Below are positions 22,641 to 34,759 of a stretch of 64,000 bases of DNA, piece by piece. This DNA is from Pagrus major (taxonomy: Eukaryota; Chordata; Actinopteri; Spariformes; Sparidae). Within the stretch, counting starts at the first letter, position 1. Each line of letters begins with the position of its first letter. The notes below the pieces were generated by a model. The model was not told where the DNA came from. It worked only from the letters and a program-made list of their open reading frames with translations, and made no database searches. The DNA lies in NCBI RefSeq assembly GCF_040436345.1, contig NC_133237.1, positions 25,053,749-25,117,748 on the forward strand, read 5' to 3'. The position numbers and the translations under genes were made by a program.

Positions 22641-24238
22641 ACAGAAAATGTACTTTTTTTTGGTTTGAGCCTCACACGTTTGTAATGACAATGCTTGATG
22701 TTTCCAAGACAGGAAGTGATTTATCATTTTTATCAGCAAAAGAAGAACAAGGTATTTCAAAACTCAGGTAAAGAAAAGGTCAACTTTCTCTTTGTTAAGT
22801 TAGAAGAAATATACAGTATATAAGTTTATTGTTAAGTCTTGTAACATAACAGTACATTTTGAAATTAAATATAAGCTAGAGACCATCTTGCAATGGCAGG
22901 CCCGTAAACATGTTCATATATATATATACACACACATTACACTGATCCGCAACTTAAAATGTGAAAAAGTTAATCACCAACGATGACTTTTGCGGTTTTC
23001 TATTTCATAAATTCCACAACCTCACACTATTATAAAGTGGCCAGTTGTGTCATCTAATGTAATGGTAGCACTGCAGCAGCAGTAAACAGATTTAAAGGTC
23101 TTATTTGTAAGAAAAGTGGATTTTTGAGTCTCATTCTCAACTTCTCAAATACTGACGCTGGGATTGTAGGTCGAGTTGGCCGCCATCCCAAAGTGTCAGT
23201 ATTTGATGAGTTGGGAATGAGACTCGAAAAAAACTTTTCTTACAAATAGGACCTTTAAATATTATGATAAAACATATATTCATACTGCTAAAGCTCCTCC
23301 ATCATTTGATGGTTCCAGCTTCTCAAATGTAGCTAATTTACATATAATTTTTATGTATACTTATACTTTTAACATAAAACAAATACTCTCTGGACAGAAA
23401 ATGTACTTTTTGTGTTTGAGCCTCATGTGTTTGTAATGACAATGCTTGATGTTTCCTAAGAAAGGAAGTGATTTATCAGTTTTATCAGCAAAAGAAGAAC
23501 AAACAAGGCATTTCATAACAAATGATGCTATCGTGTTGGCAAAGTCTGCCCACAGACGGACAGACAGACGGACAGACACACATGTTGAAAACAATAACTG
23601 CTGTACTTGAGCAGACAGGGATGACTGGAACTGGGTTACACTGACCTGCAACTTCAAATGTGAAACAATCATTCACCAACAATGACTTTTTGGGATTGTA
23701 GGTCGGGTTGGCCGCCATCCAAAAGTGTCAGTATTTGAAGAGTTGGGAATGAGATTAAAAAATCTACTTTACTTACAAATAGGACCTTTAATAATAATGA
23801 TAAAAAAAATGAAATCTTACTGCTTATACTTGTCCCAACATTTGATGCTTCCAGCCTCTCAAATGTAGGGATTTGCTAATTTGTTTTCTCCTTGAATGTC
23901 TTTGGCTGTTGGACTGTTGGCCGTATCCAAAAGAGACATTTACACAATGATCATCTTGTTTCTTATGAAATTGTTATTTTGACTGTTTTGATGTTGTTTG
24001 ATGTTGTTTCTGATGCTTTATAGACCAAATGATTCATCTATTGATGGAGGAAATGCCAGAATTTAATCATTTCCAAAGTGCTGCTTTACCAGAGACACAA
24101 GTACATTCAGAAACAGAAAGAAATAGGAAGTGTTCATTTAATAAACTGATCACACCAACACACACATTATTTAGATCTACCCAATATAAACATTTACCTC
24201 TGACTTAATAAAAAACAATGTTCTTGATCATCATCACT
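22641..24238. other. Repeat-rich spacer, block A
   Basis: No gene seen. It includes AT/AC microsatellite at 22917-22936, the fold-back element at 23091-23259 (separate entry), a single arm of the same family at about 23690-23795, and a duplicated GGAAGTGATTTATCAG region. Block B has lost most of this stretch; block C keeps it (52161-53754). Confidence 0.6.
23091..23259. mobile_element. Fold-back MITE-like element (169 bp)
   Basis: The ends are TTTAAAGGTC and GACCTTTAAA, and the arms pair over almost the whole length (TATTTGTAAGAAAAG with CTTTTCTTACAAATA; AAATACTGACGCT with a matching GTGTCAGTATTT). A single long hairpin like this is typical of a non-autonomous DNA transposon. A second full copy lies at 52620-52788, and single arms at about 1438-1555, 7985-8100, 23690-23795 and 53210-53315. 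Confidence 0.7.
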
Positions 24239-24700
24239 GTTGGGACCGTCCGTGTGGTTCTGACATCAGATCGGCCCGCGTGTAGCTCAATGCTTAAATG
24301 CGGCCTCCTTGCACTAACGAAGCCTGGTAAACAAAGGAAAGTGCACCGATCCTAATGTCCAGTAGGTGGCGCCTGCTTGTCACAGGCCCCCCAGGTTTGA
24401 AACTCCCACCTCCCATTGTCTGTGAGCGCACCTGAACATGATGGTTCCACTGTCACCGGAGGAGATAAATACAGCTGCAGGATCATTTTCATCGCAGTCC
24501 CAGATGTTACATGTTGCGGGAAGCATCAGCTTTCGTCTGCGCAACTGTACTCAAAGGGAGCACCCAGACGATTGGATTAACCCAATTCTAGACACATGAT
24601 TCAGCAAAATCATTATCATTTTTGAATTCGTATTCACGCCTGACTTCTCCAAGTCACGTTTCGGCCATTTTTGTAGTCCTTTCAACGGAACACTCCGTCC
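24239..24700. mobile_element. Interspersed element, possible LTR fossil, block A
   Basis: It starts TGTTGGGACCGTCC exactly where the spacer sequence shared with 21840-21860 stops, so it is an insertion. It contains a TATA-like ATAAATA and is more GC-rich than its flanks. No partner repeat or protein region is seen, so family and end are uncertain. A matching copy is in block C from 53755. Confidence 0.35.
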
Positions 24701-26150
24701 AAGAGATCGTGACCGCCATATTGGCTCTCCACCATCTTGTCACTTTGACAATGACCACCATCTTGGCTCCTCTTTCTTTTTTCTCTCAGATACACACAAC
24801 CACACACACACACACACACAAACAAATGTCTGCTGCTATCTGCCCTCTGCTGGTTGTCTGCAGTAAAGCAGACGGTCACTTTGTGGGACCAGAACAAATT
24901 GCCACCATATTATCTCAAGTTAAAAAGTGAAAATTCACATTTTTATCACATGTTGTATACATTTAGCAATTTTAGTTAATGACTGAAGAATCAGTTGCAC
25001 TAAATGATAAAAATGGCCTTTAATATGTCCTGTAATATGTTCTTTGTATGCATTTCTTTCTATATATTTATTACATTGCGTAGCACAATGTGATGACAGT
25101 AAAGAAGGGAGCACATACGTTATACCACAGTGTGTTATTCTGTTCAGTGCACACTAGAGAGCAGCACTGGAACACTATTAGAAAAGGCATGCACACAGAT
25201 TACAGACTCATTTTTCAACTCCTCTCTCTGATCTACAGGATGCACCTGCAGGCCTCCTGTCTTTATTTAGCTCCATGTAAATTAAGAGGTTCAGTATCAG
25301 TTCTCTGTAAAACTGTCCCTTGACAGGAAACACACTGATGTTTTAATAAAATGTTTAAGTTAGTCAGTCGGCATATTTCCAGCATGTTAGCTTTATTATT
25401 AAAACAGACCTTGTCTTCACACCAGTAATAATCTCACTAAGACTTTTTTACAAATGATACATTTTTGAAAAAGAAATCAGGAAATTGGATTCATACGATT
25501 TAAATAAGATCATTTTAGAGACTGTTCACTGAAGTCTTTCTGTCCAAGGTGTTTTAATATGTGCACATGGTACGGGCATCTGGGCGCTAAGTCATAAAAA
25601 TAGCTGTTCAGAATCAAATATGGCCAGTAAATGAATTTGTAAAGTGCAGAAACAGCTGGGATGTACATATAAAACGCAGGTGAAACAAAAGGCCCAACAA
25701 ATCGTGCACGAACCTGCTCATCCCATTTTTAAAGAATTCAGCCCCTCGAGCTTTACAGACGCTTTACAGCCACTGCAGCAACACCAACATTTACAAAATG
25801 TACTTCACACCAACCACTGCTTCCCTTGATTCATTTATAAACATCAGTCTAACTGGAACCTGTAAAGCTGAAGGCAAAGTTCCACATCAGTGGACACCAG
25901 AGATTATTTTCATCATTTGTAGTTTTTAATGTGTTGTTTTTTGTTTTTTTTACTGCAGCTTACATCCTGTAATAAGTGTCTCCTTGTAACTTGTGAAAAA
26001 CATGTGAATCAGATAAAGATGATTTTTGTATCTCAAGAAAGATTTGACTAGTTTACAAACTTTGATGTCATGAATCCCAGGAACTTTTCAGATCTTAAAT
26101 TTCATTTATAACATTTTTTGTGGTGTTGAAATAATTTAAATGTGACAAAG
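24701..26150. other. Spacer between block A and V9
   Basis: No gene seen. A (CA)n run lies at 24796-24817, an enhancer-like copy at 25246-25312 (separate entry), a 54-bp segment inverted relative to blocks B and C at 25387-25440 (see findings), and AT-rich sequence up to the V9 promoter. Collinear with 39856-41320 and 54960-56390. Confidence 0.6.
25246..25312. promoter_or_regulatory. Enhancer-like element, diverged copy in block A
   Basis: CAGGATGCACCTGCAGGCC with the CACCTG E-box, then TTTATTTAGCTCC, ATGTAAAT and TCTCTGTAAA, matching the elements 3' of the C exons but with different flanks. It lies about 1.1 kb upstream of the V9 leader. Same place in blocks B and C. Confidence 0.45.
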
Positions 26151-26317
26151 CATGCAGACTGAAGCAGAGCTCCTCCTCCTGTCAGTCACTCTCAGTTTCA
26201 GTGTCGTATTAAATTGCTCGTCCAGCACCTCCTCTCCTCATCCTCCAAAGCCTCTGATCTGTCAGCAGTAAGCTCACTTTCCAAGTTACAAGGCCATTCT
26301 CAGCACACACTGACAAC

Positions 26318-26779
26318 ATGCTGGGGACCCTCTGCACTCTCATCACTGCTCTAACATGTAAGGAGGCTGACTTACTGCAGCTTTGACCTCATGTTGGATT
26401 CATCAGTCTGTGTGTTTCTCTTGACTCAATGTCATCTTGTTGTTTCCAGGTGTGAGTGGTGTGACGGTGGTGACACAGAAGCCTCCTGTTGTGAGGCTGA
26501 GGAGAGGAGAGACAGCCACCATGGACTGTAACCTGGGGACTATTACTGTCAGTGCTGCTCGCTGGTACAAACAGGTTCCTGGAGGAGTTCCTCAGTATGT
26601 ACTGAGGTTTTATCATGGCTGGAGCTCTGTATATTATGGCTCTGGTTTCTCCTCTCCAAAATTCACATCTACTCATCAGTCACAGTCAGATTATCGTTTG
26701 ATGATCAACAATGTGGAGGAGGGAGACTCAGCAGTCTATTACTGTCAAACATGGGACAGCTCTGTTAATGAGGTCGTAT
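26318..26779 (+). CDS. IgL V segment V9 (family I)
   Basis: Leader exon 26318-26357 and V exon 26450-26779, open. SGVTVVTQKPPVVRLRRGE (Arg for the usual Thr), MDCNLGTITVSAAR, WYKQVPGGVPQYVLRF, CDR2 YHGWSSVYYGSGF, DSAVYYCQTWDSSVNE. The RSS at 26780-26807 is consensus. The promoter is of the TATTAAA type (26207-26213). First V of cluster 4, directly after block A. Confidence 0.92.
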
Positions 26780-27212
26780 CACAGTGATTTACACTGTGAC
26801 AAAAACCTCCTCACTGATACTTCTGCTTTTTCAGACTCTGACACTTGTCAACTGATCATAGAGCCATCAACCATTACTCTGTGTAACAACATACACTTTA
26901 TTGAATTCCTACATGAATCTTTAATTGTATTCGATTGTATTTTGCACTGATGCTTTATTAATAGAAACAAAAAAAACAATGCACTAGTAAATATGCACCA
27001 CCTTCACACATAAAATCTGAGCTTATTCTATAAAACAACACATTTACATGAAAATATAATAATATATGTTTTCATACACAGGATGCAATTTTTAACAAAA
27101 AAAGAAAAATCAGGTGGTATCGGGGCCGGAAACGTTTTTTAATCATGGAAATAAATCACAAACCTCAGTGGGCCTGTATGGACGATGAGCTCCTGTCTTC
27201 TTTGACCCTCTT

Positions 27213-27413
27213 TTAAACTGTCCTAACCTGACAGCTTCTTTACTCACATGTTAAACTGTCCTAACCTGACAGCTTCTTTGCTCACATGTTAAACTGTCCT
27301 AACCTGAAAGCTTCTTTGCTCACATGTTAAACTGTCCTAACCTGACAGCTTCTTTTCTCACATGTTAAACTGTCCTAACCTGACAGCTTCTTTGCTCACG
27401 TAAAACCATCCAA
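27213..27413. repeat. 38-bp minisatellite, about 5 copies
   Basis: Same unit as 12486-12604, 3' of V9. Confidence 0.93.
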
Positions 27414-27667
27414 GTCACAACACAGCAGTCACTGTTTCCTTCATTTGGCTGATTAATTCTCACTTTAAACTAAACAGCAACATTTTTCTGACTCTAACAG
27501 AGCAGTAGACTATGTTTCATTACATAAGAGTCTGCTGTCTTTATTGACTGTTTCCAGGTATTAGTCAGGCCCCATGTAGTCCCAGGGGAATGGAAATAAC
27601 ACAAGCAATAGGAATACATTTTGATTACATCTTTTATTTTGTTGCTAACTGTTGTGTAATCACAATA

Positions 27668-27759
27668 TCACACTGGACGGTGAGCTGTATGGTCATTAAT
27701 GGCACTTCACCACATCACTGAAGTGTCAATAATGACAGTAAAGCTCACCCTCAAGTGTT
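27668..27759. mobile_element. Short fold-back element, copy 2
   Basis: Both arms are well matched (GGTGAGCT / AGCTCACC). Confidence 0.65.
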
Positions 27760-28236
27760 ATAGTGCTTAATTAATGACGTGTTTCTAATATATTGATAAT
27801 AAGTGATTATTAATATTTAGCAGGCTTGTTTTGTGCACTCTACATCCTGCTTATCATTGTCCACCTGTCATTGGATCATACACTTCCTGACAGAAAGGAG
27901 GCAGCAGGTGAGACTGGAGAGAAGTAATCAAAGTGTATGATGTGAAAACTCACATACATGATGTAGTTTGAGTATAAAGAGTGCTGAGTTTCCACACAAA
28001 CTACATAGATATAGAAATAAAATATAATTATCATAACACAGAAAATGAATGCAATACATGTGTAGTCATAATATGACCATTGAAAATGTTAACAGTGCTG
28101 ATTGCTTAAACTCCTCCTCCTCCTCTTCTCCTCTCCTCAGTGTCTTTATAAGCTTCAGTCTCTCTTCTCCTCACACTCCAACCCTGCTCACCTCTCAGCT
28201 GGACAGTAAGGGATGTTTACACCACACGCTGACAAC

Positions 28237-28695
28237 ATGCTGGGGACCCTCTGCACTCTCATCACTGCTCTAACATGTAAGGAGGCTGACTTACTGCAGC
28301 TTTGACCTCATGTTGGATTCATCAGTCTGTGTTTCTCTTGACTCCATGTCATCTTGTTGTTTCCAGGTGTCTGTGGTGTGACGGTGCTGACACAGAAACC
28401 TCCTCTCATGACGCTGAGGAGAGGAGAGACAGCCACCATGGACTGTAACCTGGGGACTGTTAATAAATTAATGCTTACTGGTACAAACAGGTTCCAGGAG
28501 GAGTTCCTCAATTTGTTTTATATTTACATCGCAGCCATAGCTCTCCAACCTATGGCTCTGGTTTCTCCTCTCCAAAGTTCACATCTACTCATCAGTCAAC
28601 TACAGATTATCGTTTGATCATTAACAATGTGGAGGAGGGAGACTCAGCAGTATATTGCTGTAAAACAGGGGACAGCTCTGCTAATGAGCACGTAT
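28237..28695 (+). pseudogene. IgL V segment V10 (family I), frameshifted
   Basis: Leader exon 28237-28276 and V exon 28367-28695. The frame is lost in CDR1 (near 28462-28480), just before the Trp codon, and then runs to a stop at 28615-28617. Framework 1 also reads VCGVT, and the conserved Trp of the CDR3 stub is Gly (KTGDS). The RSS heptamer (28696-28702) and nonamer (28715-28723) are intact, so it may still recombine without product. TTTATAAG box at 28145-28152. Confidence 0.88.
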
Positions 28696-28723
28696 CACAG
28701 TGATTTACATTGTGACAAAAACC

Positions 28724-29640
28724 TCCTCACTGATACTTCTGCTTTTTGACCTACTGATACACATTGATGGAAGTGAAACCATCAGTGAATACTTTATTTT
28801 ACTTCTCCACTCATATTCTTAAACATCTAAACTCTTCACTTGGATTCTCACACAAATCTTCAGATCTTTCTTAATGGTATTAAAACAAACTATTTCCTGT
28901 GTACATGCTGACGTTACAATCTGTTACTCTTTTCTCGGAATCAACTTTACACATAAAAATGAGAGATTTCTTACACTCATCATTAAAGAATCAAGTTATT
29001 AAAAGTTTGCTGCAGATTCTCATTTGCTGATTGAAATTCAGATAACATGAAACATCTTAATTGATATAAATCTGGTGCACATGTATTGATGACTGTTGCA
29101 AGAACTCTTGGATTAAACTGTAATCTAGTAACATTCATCCTTCTTCACAAACGAGTTCAAAGATCATCTGGTTTCAAGAAGTTTCCGACTCTTAAAGTTT
29201 TTTTACGTGAAGCTAAAACTCAGCCAAATGAAAATGTTTCATTCACCTGACGACATGTTGTAGATTCAGTGATTCATGATGTGTTTCCAATAAATGAAAC
29301 ACTGGAGCATCAGTTAATAAGGAGCTCCTTCAGTGATAAACTGATAGAGATGAAAAGTTAAGTAAACTCAACACCCTGCGTATTATAAAACACTCTATAC
29401 TGTGATTTAGCATGTGACAATATCACAGGTTTACAATAACACTGATGAAAAGAACATCAGCATCAATGTGAAGAAACAAGCTTTTATTTCACAAACTATA
29501 AACCCATGAAGGAGCATTTATAGTGCGATCAGTGTTTAATGGAAACAAAGTAAAAAGAAAAATTCATGTGATAACACAACTGGAATTAAGACAATATGAT
29601 GTGAAAACTCACATACATGATGTAGTTCATGAGTATAAAG
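28724..29640. other. Spacer between V10 and V11
   Basis: No gene or strong repeat seen. The first 120 bp (CACTCATATTCTTAAACATC region, about 28808-28850) reappears immediately upstream of the V17 fragment at 58610-58650. Confidence 0.6.
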
Positions 29641-29783
29641 AGTGCTGAGTGTTGAAACTCCTCCTCCTCCTCTTCTCCTCTCCTCAGTGTCTTTATAAGC
29701 TTCAGTCTCTCTTCTCCTCACACTCCAACCCTGCTCACCTCTCAGCTGGACAGTAAGGGACGTTTACACCACACACTGACAAC

Positions 29784-30235
29784 ATGCTGGGGACCCTCTG
29801 CACTCTCATCACTGCCCTAACATGTAAGATATTCTTCTCACTACTTTTACAACCCATATTTTCACACAGAAACCTTTCACTCATGTGTTTTTCTGTGTAT
29901 GTTGACAGATGTTGATGCAGCCAAAGTGGTGACCCAGACTCCTGCTGTCCACACAGTTGCTACAGGACAACAGGTTGTTCTCAACTGCAACATTGAGAGG
30001 GATGAACATGTTGTGAGTTGGTATAAACAGGTTCCTGGTGAAGCTCCTCAGTATGTTCTGTACTTTTACCATAGTTACAGTTCACCCACCTTTGGAACAG
30101 GATTCTCTTCAGACCGATTCGACTCTAAAGCCTCATCAAACATAAATTATCAGTTCATCATTAAGAGGACAGAGACAGGAGACTCAGCTCAGTATCACTG
30201 TGCAACATGGGACAACTCTGCCAATGAGTGGGTAT
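29784..30235 (+). CDS. IgL V segment V11 (family II)
   Basis: Leader exon 29784-29823 and V exon 29909-30235, joined T|AT. It starts YVDAAKVVTQTP, with NCNIERDEHVVS (CDR1 one residue shorter than in V2), WYKQVPGEAPQYVLYF, a shortened CDR2 (YHSYSSPTFGTGF) and DSAQYHCATWDNSANEWVS. RSS at 30236-30263, consensus. TTTATAAG box at 29692-29699. Looks functional. Confidence 0.92.
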
Positions 30236-30667
30236 CACAGTGATTTACACTGTGACAAAAACCTCCTCACTGATACTTCTGCTTTTTGAGACTCTGACAC
30301 TTGTCAACTGATCATAGAGCCATCAACCATTACTCTGTGTAACATACACATATTGAATTCCTACATAAATCTTTAATTGTATTTAATTGTACTTTGCACT
30401 CATGCTTTATTAAGAGAAACACAAAAATAATGCACTAGTAAGTATGCACCACCTGCATGCATAATATCTGAGATTATTCTATAAAACAACACGTTTACAT
30501 GAAAATATAATGATATATGTTTTCATACATACGATGCAATTTGTAACAAAAAAAAAAGAAAAATCAGGTGGTCTCGGGGCAGGAAACATTATTAATTATG
30601 AAAATAAATCACAAACCTCAGTGGGCCTATATGGACGATGAGCTCCTGTCTTCTTTGATCCTCTTTC

Positions 30668-30822
30668 AAACTGTCCTAACATGACAGCTTCTTTACTCAC
30701 ATGTTAAACTGTCCTAACCTGACAGCTTCTTTGCTCACATGTTAAACTGTCCTAACCTGACAGCTTCTTTGCTCACATGTTAAACTGTCCTAAACTGACA
30801 GCTTCTTCACTCACATGTTAAA
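30668..30822. repeat. 38-bp minisatellite, about 4 copies
   Basis: Same unit, 3' of V11. Confidence 0.93.
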
Positions 30823-31090
30823 CCATCCAAGTCATAACACATCAGTCACTGATTCTGTTTCCTTCATTTGGCTGATTAATTCTCACTTTTAACTAAACAA
30901 CAACATTTTTCTGACTCTAACAGAGCGGCAGACTAGGTTTCGTTACATAAGAGTCTGCTGTCTTTATTGAATGTTTCCAGGTATTAGTCAGACCCCATGT
31001 AGTCCCAGGGGAACAGAAATAACACAAGCAATAGGAATACATTTTGATTACATGTTTTATTTTGTTGCTAACTGTTGTGTATTCACAATA

Positions 31091-31182
31091 TCACACTGGA
31101 GGGTGAGCTGTATGGTCATTAATGGCACTTCACCACATCACTGAAGTGTCAATAATGACAGTAAAGCTCACCCTCAAGTGTT
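31091..31182. mobile_element. Short fold-back element, copy 3
   Basis: Same hairpin as 27668-27759. Confidence 0.65.
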
Positions 31183-31547
31183 ACAGTGCTTAATTAATGA
31201 CGCGTTTCTAATATATTGATAATAAGTGATTATTAATATTTAGCATGCTTGTTATGTGCACTCTACATCCTGTTTATCATTGTCCACCTGTCAGTGGATC
31301 ATACACTTCCTGACAGAAAGGAGGCAGCAGGTGAGACTGGAGAAAAGTAATCAAAATGTATGACGTAAAAACTCACATACATGATGTAGTTTATGAGTAT
31401 AAAGAGTGCTGAGTGTTGAAACTCCTCCTCCTCCTCTTCTCCTCTCCTCAGTGTCTTTACAAGCTTCAGTCTCTCTTCTCCTCACACTCCAACCCTGCTC
31501 ACCTCTCAGCTGGTCAGTAAGGGACGTTTACACCACACACTGACAAC

Positions 31548-32005
31548 ATGCTGGGGACCCTCTGCATTCTCATCACTGCTCTAACATGTAAGATATTCTT
31601 CTCACTCCTTTTACAGACCATATTTCCACACAGAAACCTTTCACTTGTGTATTTTTCTGTGTATGTTGACAGAAGTTGATGCAGCCAAAGAGGTGACCCA
31701 GACACCTGCTGTCCACACAGTTTCTACAGGACAACAGGTTGTTCTCCACTGCAACATTGAGAGGAATGATAGAAATTATGTCAGTTGGTATAAACAGGTT
31801 CCTGGTGAGGCTCCTCAGTTTGTTCTGGGATTTCACCATGGTGGATGTTCACCTGACGAATTTGGAACAGGATTCTCCTCATACCGATTTGACTCTAAAG
31901 CCTCATCAGACATAAATTATCAGTTCATCATTAAGAGGGCAGAGACAGGAGACTCTGCTCAGTATTACTGTAACACATGGGACAACTCTGCCAAGGAGTG
32001 CGTAT
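31548..32005 (+). pseudogene. IgL V segment V12 (family II), stop created at the leader/V splice junction
   Basis: The leader exon 31548-31587 (MLGTLCILITALT) ends in T. The V exon (31673-32005) begins AA where relatives begin AT, so the split codon becomes TAA. Each exon looks open alone, and only the spliced message shows the stop. The rest reads EVDAAKEVTQTP, HCNIERNDRNYVS, WYKQVPGEAPQFVLGF, with extra Cys in CDR2 (GGCSPDEF) and in the CDR3 stub (KECVS). The TATA site reads TTTACAAG. The RSS at 32006-32033 is consensus. It lies next to J4, so it may rearrange often yet give no chain. Use of another acceptor cannot be excluded. Confidence 0.75.
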
Positions 32006-32278
32006 CACAGTGATTTACACTGTGACAAAAACCTCACTGAGACACTCATGACAGCTTCTATCAATTCTGAACAAAATCAAACACTTCAAATGAGAAAAAC
32101 TGGAACAAAACATTGAAGGACATGAAATAAAGTCATCTAAAGAGACAAGAGTGTTTGAATAAAGTCCATTCCTGTTTGTGAATATAAGCAGACTGATGAA
32201 GTGAATGAGACGTGGACAGTGAAAGTTGTTCTCAACAGGATGTTTCACTTCCACTCCTCTCATTAGTGAGAGTCAGGA

Positions 32279-32351
32279 GGTTTTTGTACAGCCATGTGTA
32301 CAAACTGAATCACTGTGGTATTCGGACAAGGCACCAAGCTGATTGTGACAA
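32279..32351 (+). CDS. IgL J segment J4 with 23-RSS
   Basis: Nonamer GGTTTTTGT 32279-32287, 23-bp spacer, heptamer CACTGTG 32311-32317, J coding 32318-32351 (VFGQGTKLIVT), GTAAGT donor. Confidence 0.95.
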
Positions 32352-33118
32352 GTAAGTACTTTTAACTCATCATAAAACAGGAGAGATTTGATTGTTTCTC
32401 TTGTATATTTAAGTATTTCATGTACTTGTTAATTCTTGTTTAAAGTGGGAAACATTTTTAGTGCAGATTAATTGTTTGTAGTTTTAACATCAGCTTTGAA
32501 ACAGCACCAAGCTGTGCTTTAAAAGACAATGGACAGCTGAACAGCTGATTACAGGATTTTGTCCATAAGTTGTTTTAATTGTTGTGGGATTTAAAGACGG
32601 AAGATTATTCTCAATTATTATATTTAACTTTTAGTTCATATATTTTTATATGACGTCTTATTGTATCAATAAGAAATTCAGATTACTGCAATGGTTGTTT
32701 GTTTATCTGGTGAAGGTGAAAATAAAATGAGAATATTTTCTATTTATCTTCAGTCAGTAGGGCAGAGTAAACATTGTTTATTGTGCCTGTTTGAAAATAG
32801 AGATTATTTAGTGAGACAGTCATCTTTGAATATGAAGTGATATCTGCTGTTATTTAACACAATGACTGATAATCAGAGATGATATTTAATTACTGTGGTT
32901 GAACAGAACTTCTGTATTTAAATTATAATTTTCATTAGTAATCCTTATATATCTGATGTCAGGGAGAAACTGGTAGTCTTTCAAAATGTAAAAAAAAACA
33001 AACTCTGCTCATGATGTTGATGATTATTTTGACACTAAGTCTGAAAGTGTTTGTTAGTTTTCTCTTTTCTCTGACTTAATTTCTAGTGATGTGATGAATG
33101 TCCTTGATGTATTTTCAG

Positions 33119-33447
33119 GCTCCAGCCTCCCTCCTCCTGTCCTGACAGTCTTCCCTCCGTCCAGAGCTGAGCTCCAGTCCAACGAAGCCTCTCTGGTCTG
33201 TCTGTCCAGTCAGTCTGTGCCTTTTGCAGACGTGAGCTGGTTTGCTGCTGGGAGTCAAGTGAGCAGTGGGATCTCTACCAGCACCGCTGTTCAGCAACCG
33301 GACCACACTTTCCAAATCAGCAGCTATCTGGCCATCCAGACGTCAGACTGGAACATGGAGAAGGTTTACACATGTAAAATGTCTTTGGGCTCCCAGACTG
33401 CAGAGAAACACATCAACAAGTCAGACTGTCCCACTGAAGAACAGTAG
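33119..33447 (+). CDS. IgL constant region C4
   Basis: A 109-residue C1-set domain with all landmark residues. It reads SNEASL, GSQVSSG and HINKSD and has a private change in strand F (YTCKMSLG, Met for Val). AATAAA signals follow. The J4-C4 intron is about 0.77 kb and collinear with the other clusters. Confidence 0.95.
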
Positions 33448-33966
33448 AGGAGCACAACGACCATTTCAAATCTGCTTCTTTACTGTTTGTGCTGTTTGCT
33501 CATTACAAGGTTCACATGTTAGAAAAGATGTGTCTGCATGCTTGTAATAAATGTTGTGACAGTTAGGTGGAGGTGTTGTATCAGCTTTGCAACTGCTGCA
33601 TTTTTCAAAACTCATTCAATAAAAAAACTCAACAAGAACAAGTTTGTAATCATTTGTTTTTTGCTAAAAACATCATTTAAACCAGTAATATTCCTTGTGT
33701 ATTGTAACTTTGACAAGATTTTATTTTTCTTCTGCCGTCCATCTGACAGATTTCTGTCTTACTTGTATATGTATATCTAAATTCAGAAAGCTACATTGTT
33801 TTAAGTGGTAATCTTAAATAAAAGCACAACAGACAGATTAATATTACTCTGCCTGGTTTTAGTTGCTTACAGACGTTAGAAAAATCAGATAAACGAGCAA
33901 ATGAAACTGAGTTTTCATCCTCTGTCAGTCAAGCGTCACCTCTCAACTCCTCCCTCTCTTCTTTCC

Positions 33967-34054
33967 CAGGATGCACCTGCAGGCCTCCTCTCCTTATTTA
34001 TAGCTCCATGTAAATGAAGAGGTCAAGTGTCAGCTCTCTGTAAAGTCAGAGGGA
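33967..34054. promoter_or_regulatory. Candidate IgL 3' enhancer element, copy 4
   Basis: CAGGATGCACCTGCAGG, TTATTTATAGCTC and ATGTAAAT about 0.5 kb past C4, at the left edge of block B. Confidence 0.5.
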
Positions 34055-34285
34055 ACTGAATTAAATCACATTCATCAGCAAGTGAGCAAAAAAAACAAAT
34101 GTATGACAATAAAACTCAGTACTTCTCTATTGTATTATATATTGCACAGAGCAGTTTTCTGTGATTATTTTGTGCAGATGTCTTGTGGTATTTACTGGTT
34201 GTGATGGTCAGTGCTCGGATTCATTTCCTTCACTGTTCCTTAAATTGTAAGTATTTTACAAATATACTTTACAGATGAGGTCAAG

Positions 34286-34286
34286 T

Positions 34287-34361
<75 letters not shown>
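34286..34361. repeat. (TG)n-(GA)n compound microsatellite, block B
   Basis: Orthologous position to the repeat at 18043; shorter TG run. Confidence 0.95.
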
Positions 34362-34363
<2 letters not shown>

Positions 34364-34759
34364 GAAATATGTCTCACAGTTGCAAAGAAACAAATAGTAT
34401 TTGACACTTCTGACCCCTTTTAGCCTCCACTTTGACCCGAACAGTATCCAGTAGTAATATAAACATGCAGGGGGGTGTTGCAAATATGTGAAATGAACCA
34501 TTTTCATATTATATGTTGATTACACTTATTAAGCCAAGCTGAAGAAGTTTCATACCGAAAAAATACTTTTAACAATTTTTTAAAATTTTTTGACTTTAAA
34601 ATGGGTCATTCGACCTGCAACATAACAGGGGGGTTAATTTTAAAAATTATTATCAATAATTATTAATTTATATTAACCACACCTTCCTACCATCAATTCC
34701 CAACATCACCAATAATATAACAAGCATATATTCACTTAAATAACACCACAAAACAGAGA

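Noticed and set aside
22509-22760. - strand frame starting MKYLVLLLLIKM, resembling a signal peptide
   Set aside because: It reads through old spacer repeat sequence without the piscidin-type EPGE end or a donor; taken as chance hydrophobicity beside the fossil copy.
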